Shown here piece by piece: positions 46,234 through 47,103 of a DNA stretch of 47,103 nt. The position numbers and the translations under genes were made by a program. The notes beneath the pieces are model-generated. The model did not search any database. It saw only the letters and a program-made list of their open reading frames with translations, and had not been told where the DNA came from. Positions within the stretch are counted from its first letter, which is position 1. The number at the start of each line of letters is the position of its first letter. Origin of the DNA: Burkholderia sp. Ac-20379 (GTDB lineage: Bacteria > Pseudomonadota > Gammaproteobacteria > Burkholderiales > Burkholderiaceae); contig NZ_JAAGPF010000017.1 of assembly GCF_017104645.1 (NCBI RefSeq), forward strand, positions 1-47,103, written 5' to 3'.

Positions 46234-47103
46234 ATGAGCGATTCCCGATCGCCGGCCGCAGCCGATGGGCAGGCCAACGCAGACGCCGGGGCCGATGCGC
46301 CGCGGACCTTCGGAGAACTGATCGTCGCGTTGCGCGCGAGCGCCGCCGAGCGCGACCGGCGCGGCGGCCACGCGGCTCGCGAGAAGGCCTGGATGGCCGG
46401 CCTCGGCCTGCAGACGCTGGCCGTGCCGCGCGCGTTCGGCGGCCAGGAGGCCGACTGGCCGATCCTCTATCAGACGATTCGCGCGATCGCGCGCGTCGAC
46501 AGCGCGCTCGCGCATCTGGTGGGTTTTCAGGTGCTGCAGATCGTCAGCGTCGACGTGTGGGGCAACGACGCCCAGCGCGAGCGCTACCTGCGCGGCACGG
46601 TCGAGCAGGGCTGGTGGTGGGGCAACGCCGTCAATCCGCTCGACACGCGGCTGGCCGCGCATCGGGACGGCGCGGGCGGCTACCGGCTCGACGGCATCAA
46701 GGGCTTCTGCTCGGGCACGCGCGGCTCGTCGCGGATGACGGTGTCGGCGCACGATCCCGAAACCGGCAAGCCGGTGTTCGCGGTGGTGCCCACCGCGCGC
46801 GAAGGCATCACCGTGCACGAGGATTGGGATCCGATCGGCCAGCGCCAGACCGACAGCGGCAGCGTGTCGTTCAGCGGCGTGACGGTGACGGCCGACGAAG
46901 TGCTGCATCGCTCCGAAGCGCCGCCGAGCCCGCGCGCCACGCTGCGCACGCTGGTGTCGCAACTGGTGCTGACCAACCTGTTCGTCGGGCTGGCCGAGGG
47001 GGCGCTGGCCGAGGCGCGCGATTACGTGGCGACGCGCGGGCGGCCGTGGATCCATGCCGGCGTGGAGCGGGCGCAGGACGATCCGTACACGCTGCAGCGC
47101 TTC
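46234..47103 (+). CDS. Acyl-CoA-dehydrogenase-family protein, DszC/SfnC-like (3' truncated)
   Basis: The first 290 codons of a gene that runs off the right edge. After an alanine/aspartate-rich tail of ~22 residues, the N-terminal helical domain (GLGLQTLAVPRAFGGQEADW) and middle beta-domain (DGIKGFCSGTRGSSRMTVSA, then TDSGSVSFSGVTVTADEVL) of the acyl-CoA dehydrogenase fold are visible. The spacing and the SG..GS segment resemble the flavin monooxygenase branch (DszC, SfnC) used for sulfur-compound or other monooxygenations rather than fatty-acid oxidation. The catalytic region lies beyond the window, so the activity is open. The ATG is preceded by AGAGA; a better GGAG is 12 nt away. Confidence 0.8.
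   Translation, partial: MSDSRSPAAADGQANADAGADAPRTFGELIVALRASAAERDRRGGHAAREKAWMAGLGLQTLAVPRAFGGQEADWPILYQTIRAIARVDSALAHLVGFQVLQIVSVDVWGNDAQRERYLRGTVEQGWWWGNAVNPLDTRLAAHRDGAGGYRLDGIKGFCSGTRGSSRMTVSAHDPETGKPVFAVVPTAREGITVHEDWDPIGQRQTDSGSVSFSGVTVTADEVLHRSEAPPSPRATLRTLVSQLVLTNLFVGLAEGALAEARDYVATRGRPWIHAGVERAQDDPYTLQRF

Overview
The window is GC-rich, densely coded DNA of a Burkholderia-type betaproteobacterium. The best anchor is the block at 34.95-43.03 kb: a LysR regulator divergent from an esterase-like gene, then an RND adaptor, pump and outer-membrane lipoprotein. This is the bpeT / llpE-bpeE-bpeF-oprC layout (ceoR / llpE-ceoAB-opcM in the B. cepacia complex). Small DUF4148 proteins, many LysR regulators and several toxin-antitoxin pairs fit an accessory, secondary-replicon-like region. 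No rRNA, tRNA, IS element, phage gene or CRISPR array was seen.

Layout. 0-11 kb is a mosaic of small units: the end of a MocR-type regulator, a HI1419/HI1420-type toxin-antitoxin pair with a perfect 22-bp palindrome, an EamA exporter, selD, a GlxA-type regulator divergent from an SDR gene, ppnP divergent from a 'purine nucleoside permease', a HAD phosphatase, a GNAT acetyltransferase, an XRE-regulator/membrane-protein pair behind twin operators, and a DUF4148 gene followed by a possible 34-residue protein. 11.8-14.5 kb holds an amino-acid permease and an Ldh-family (DpkA-like) imine reductase ending in a strong terminator.

14.7-34.8 kb is a catabolic block of about 20 kb, almost all on the + strand. 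It encodes a KstD-like flavoprotein, a branched-chain-type ABC importer (binding protein, LivH, and one polypeptide fusing LivM, LivG and LivF), an aldehyde dehydrogenase, a ThDP enzyme, a TIM-barrel isomerase, two NAD-dependent epimerase/dehydratase-type enzymes, a cupin, an SDR and a second flavoprotein. Two divergent LysR regulators and tcuA-tcuB (tricarballylate oxidation) follow. The set of enzyme classes resembles ring-opening pathways such as inositol catabolism, but the substrate is unknown. The right edge carries an in-frame remnant of the ldh gene plus the same terminator found at the left edge, so the block appears bounded by decayed direct repeats. A second remnant, resembling the start of the binding-protein gene, lies just before livH.

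34.9-43.0 kb is the RND efflux locus. 43.06-44.8 kb is hipBA behind three evenly spaced 16-bp operators, preceded by a secreted Spherulin-4-type protein. The window ends inside an acyl-CoA-dehydrogenase-family gene, possibly a DszC/SfnC-type flavin monooxygenase.
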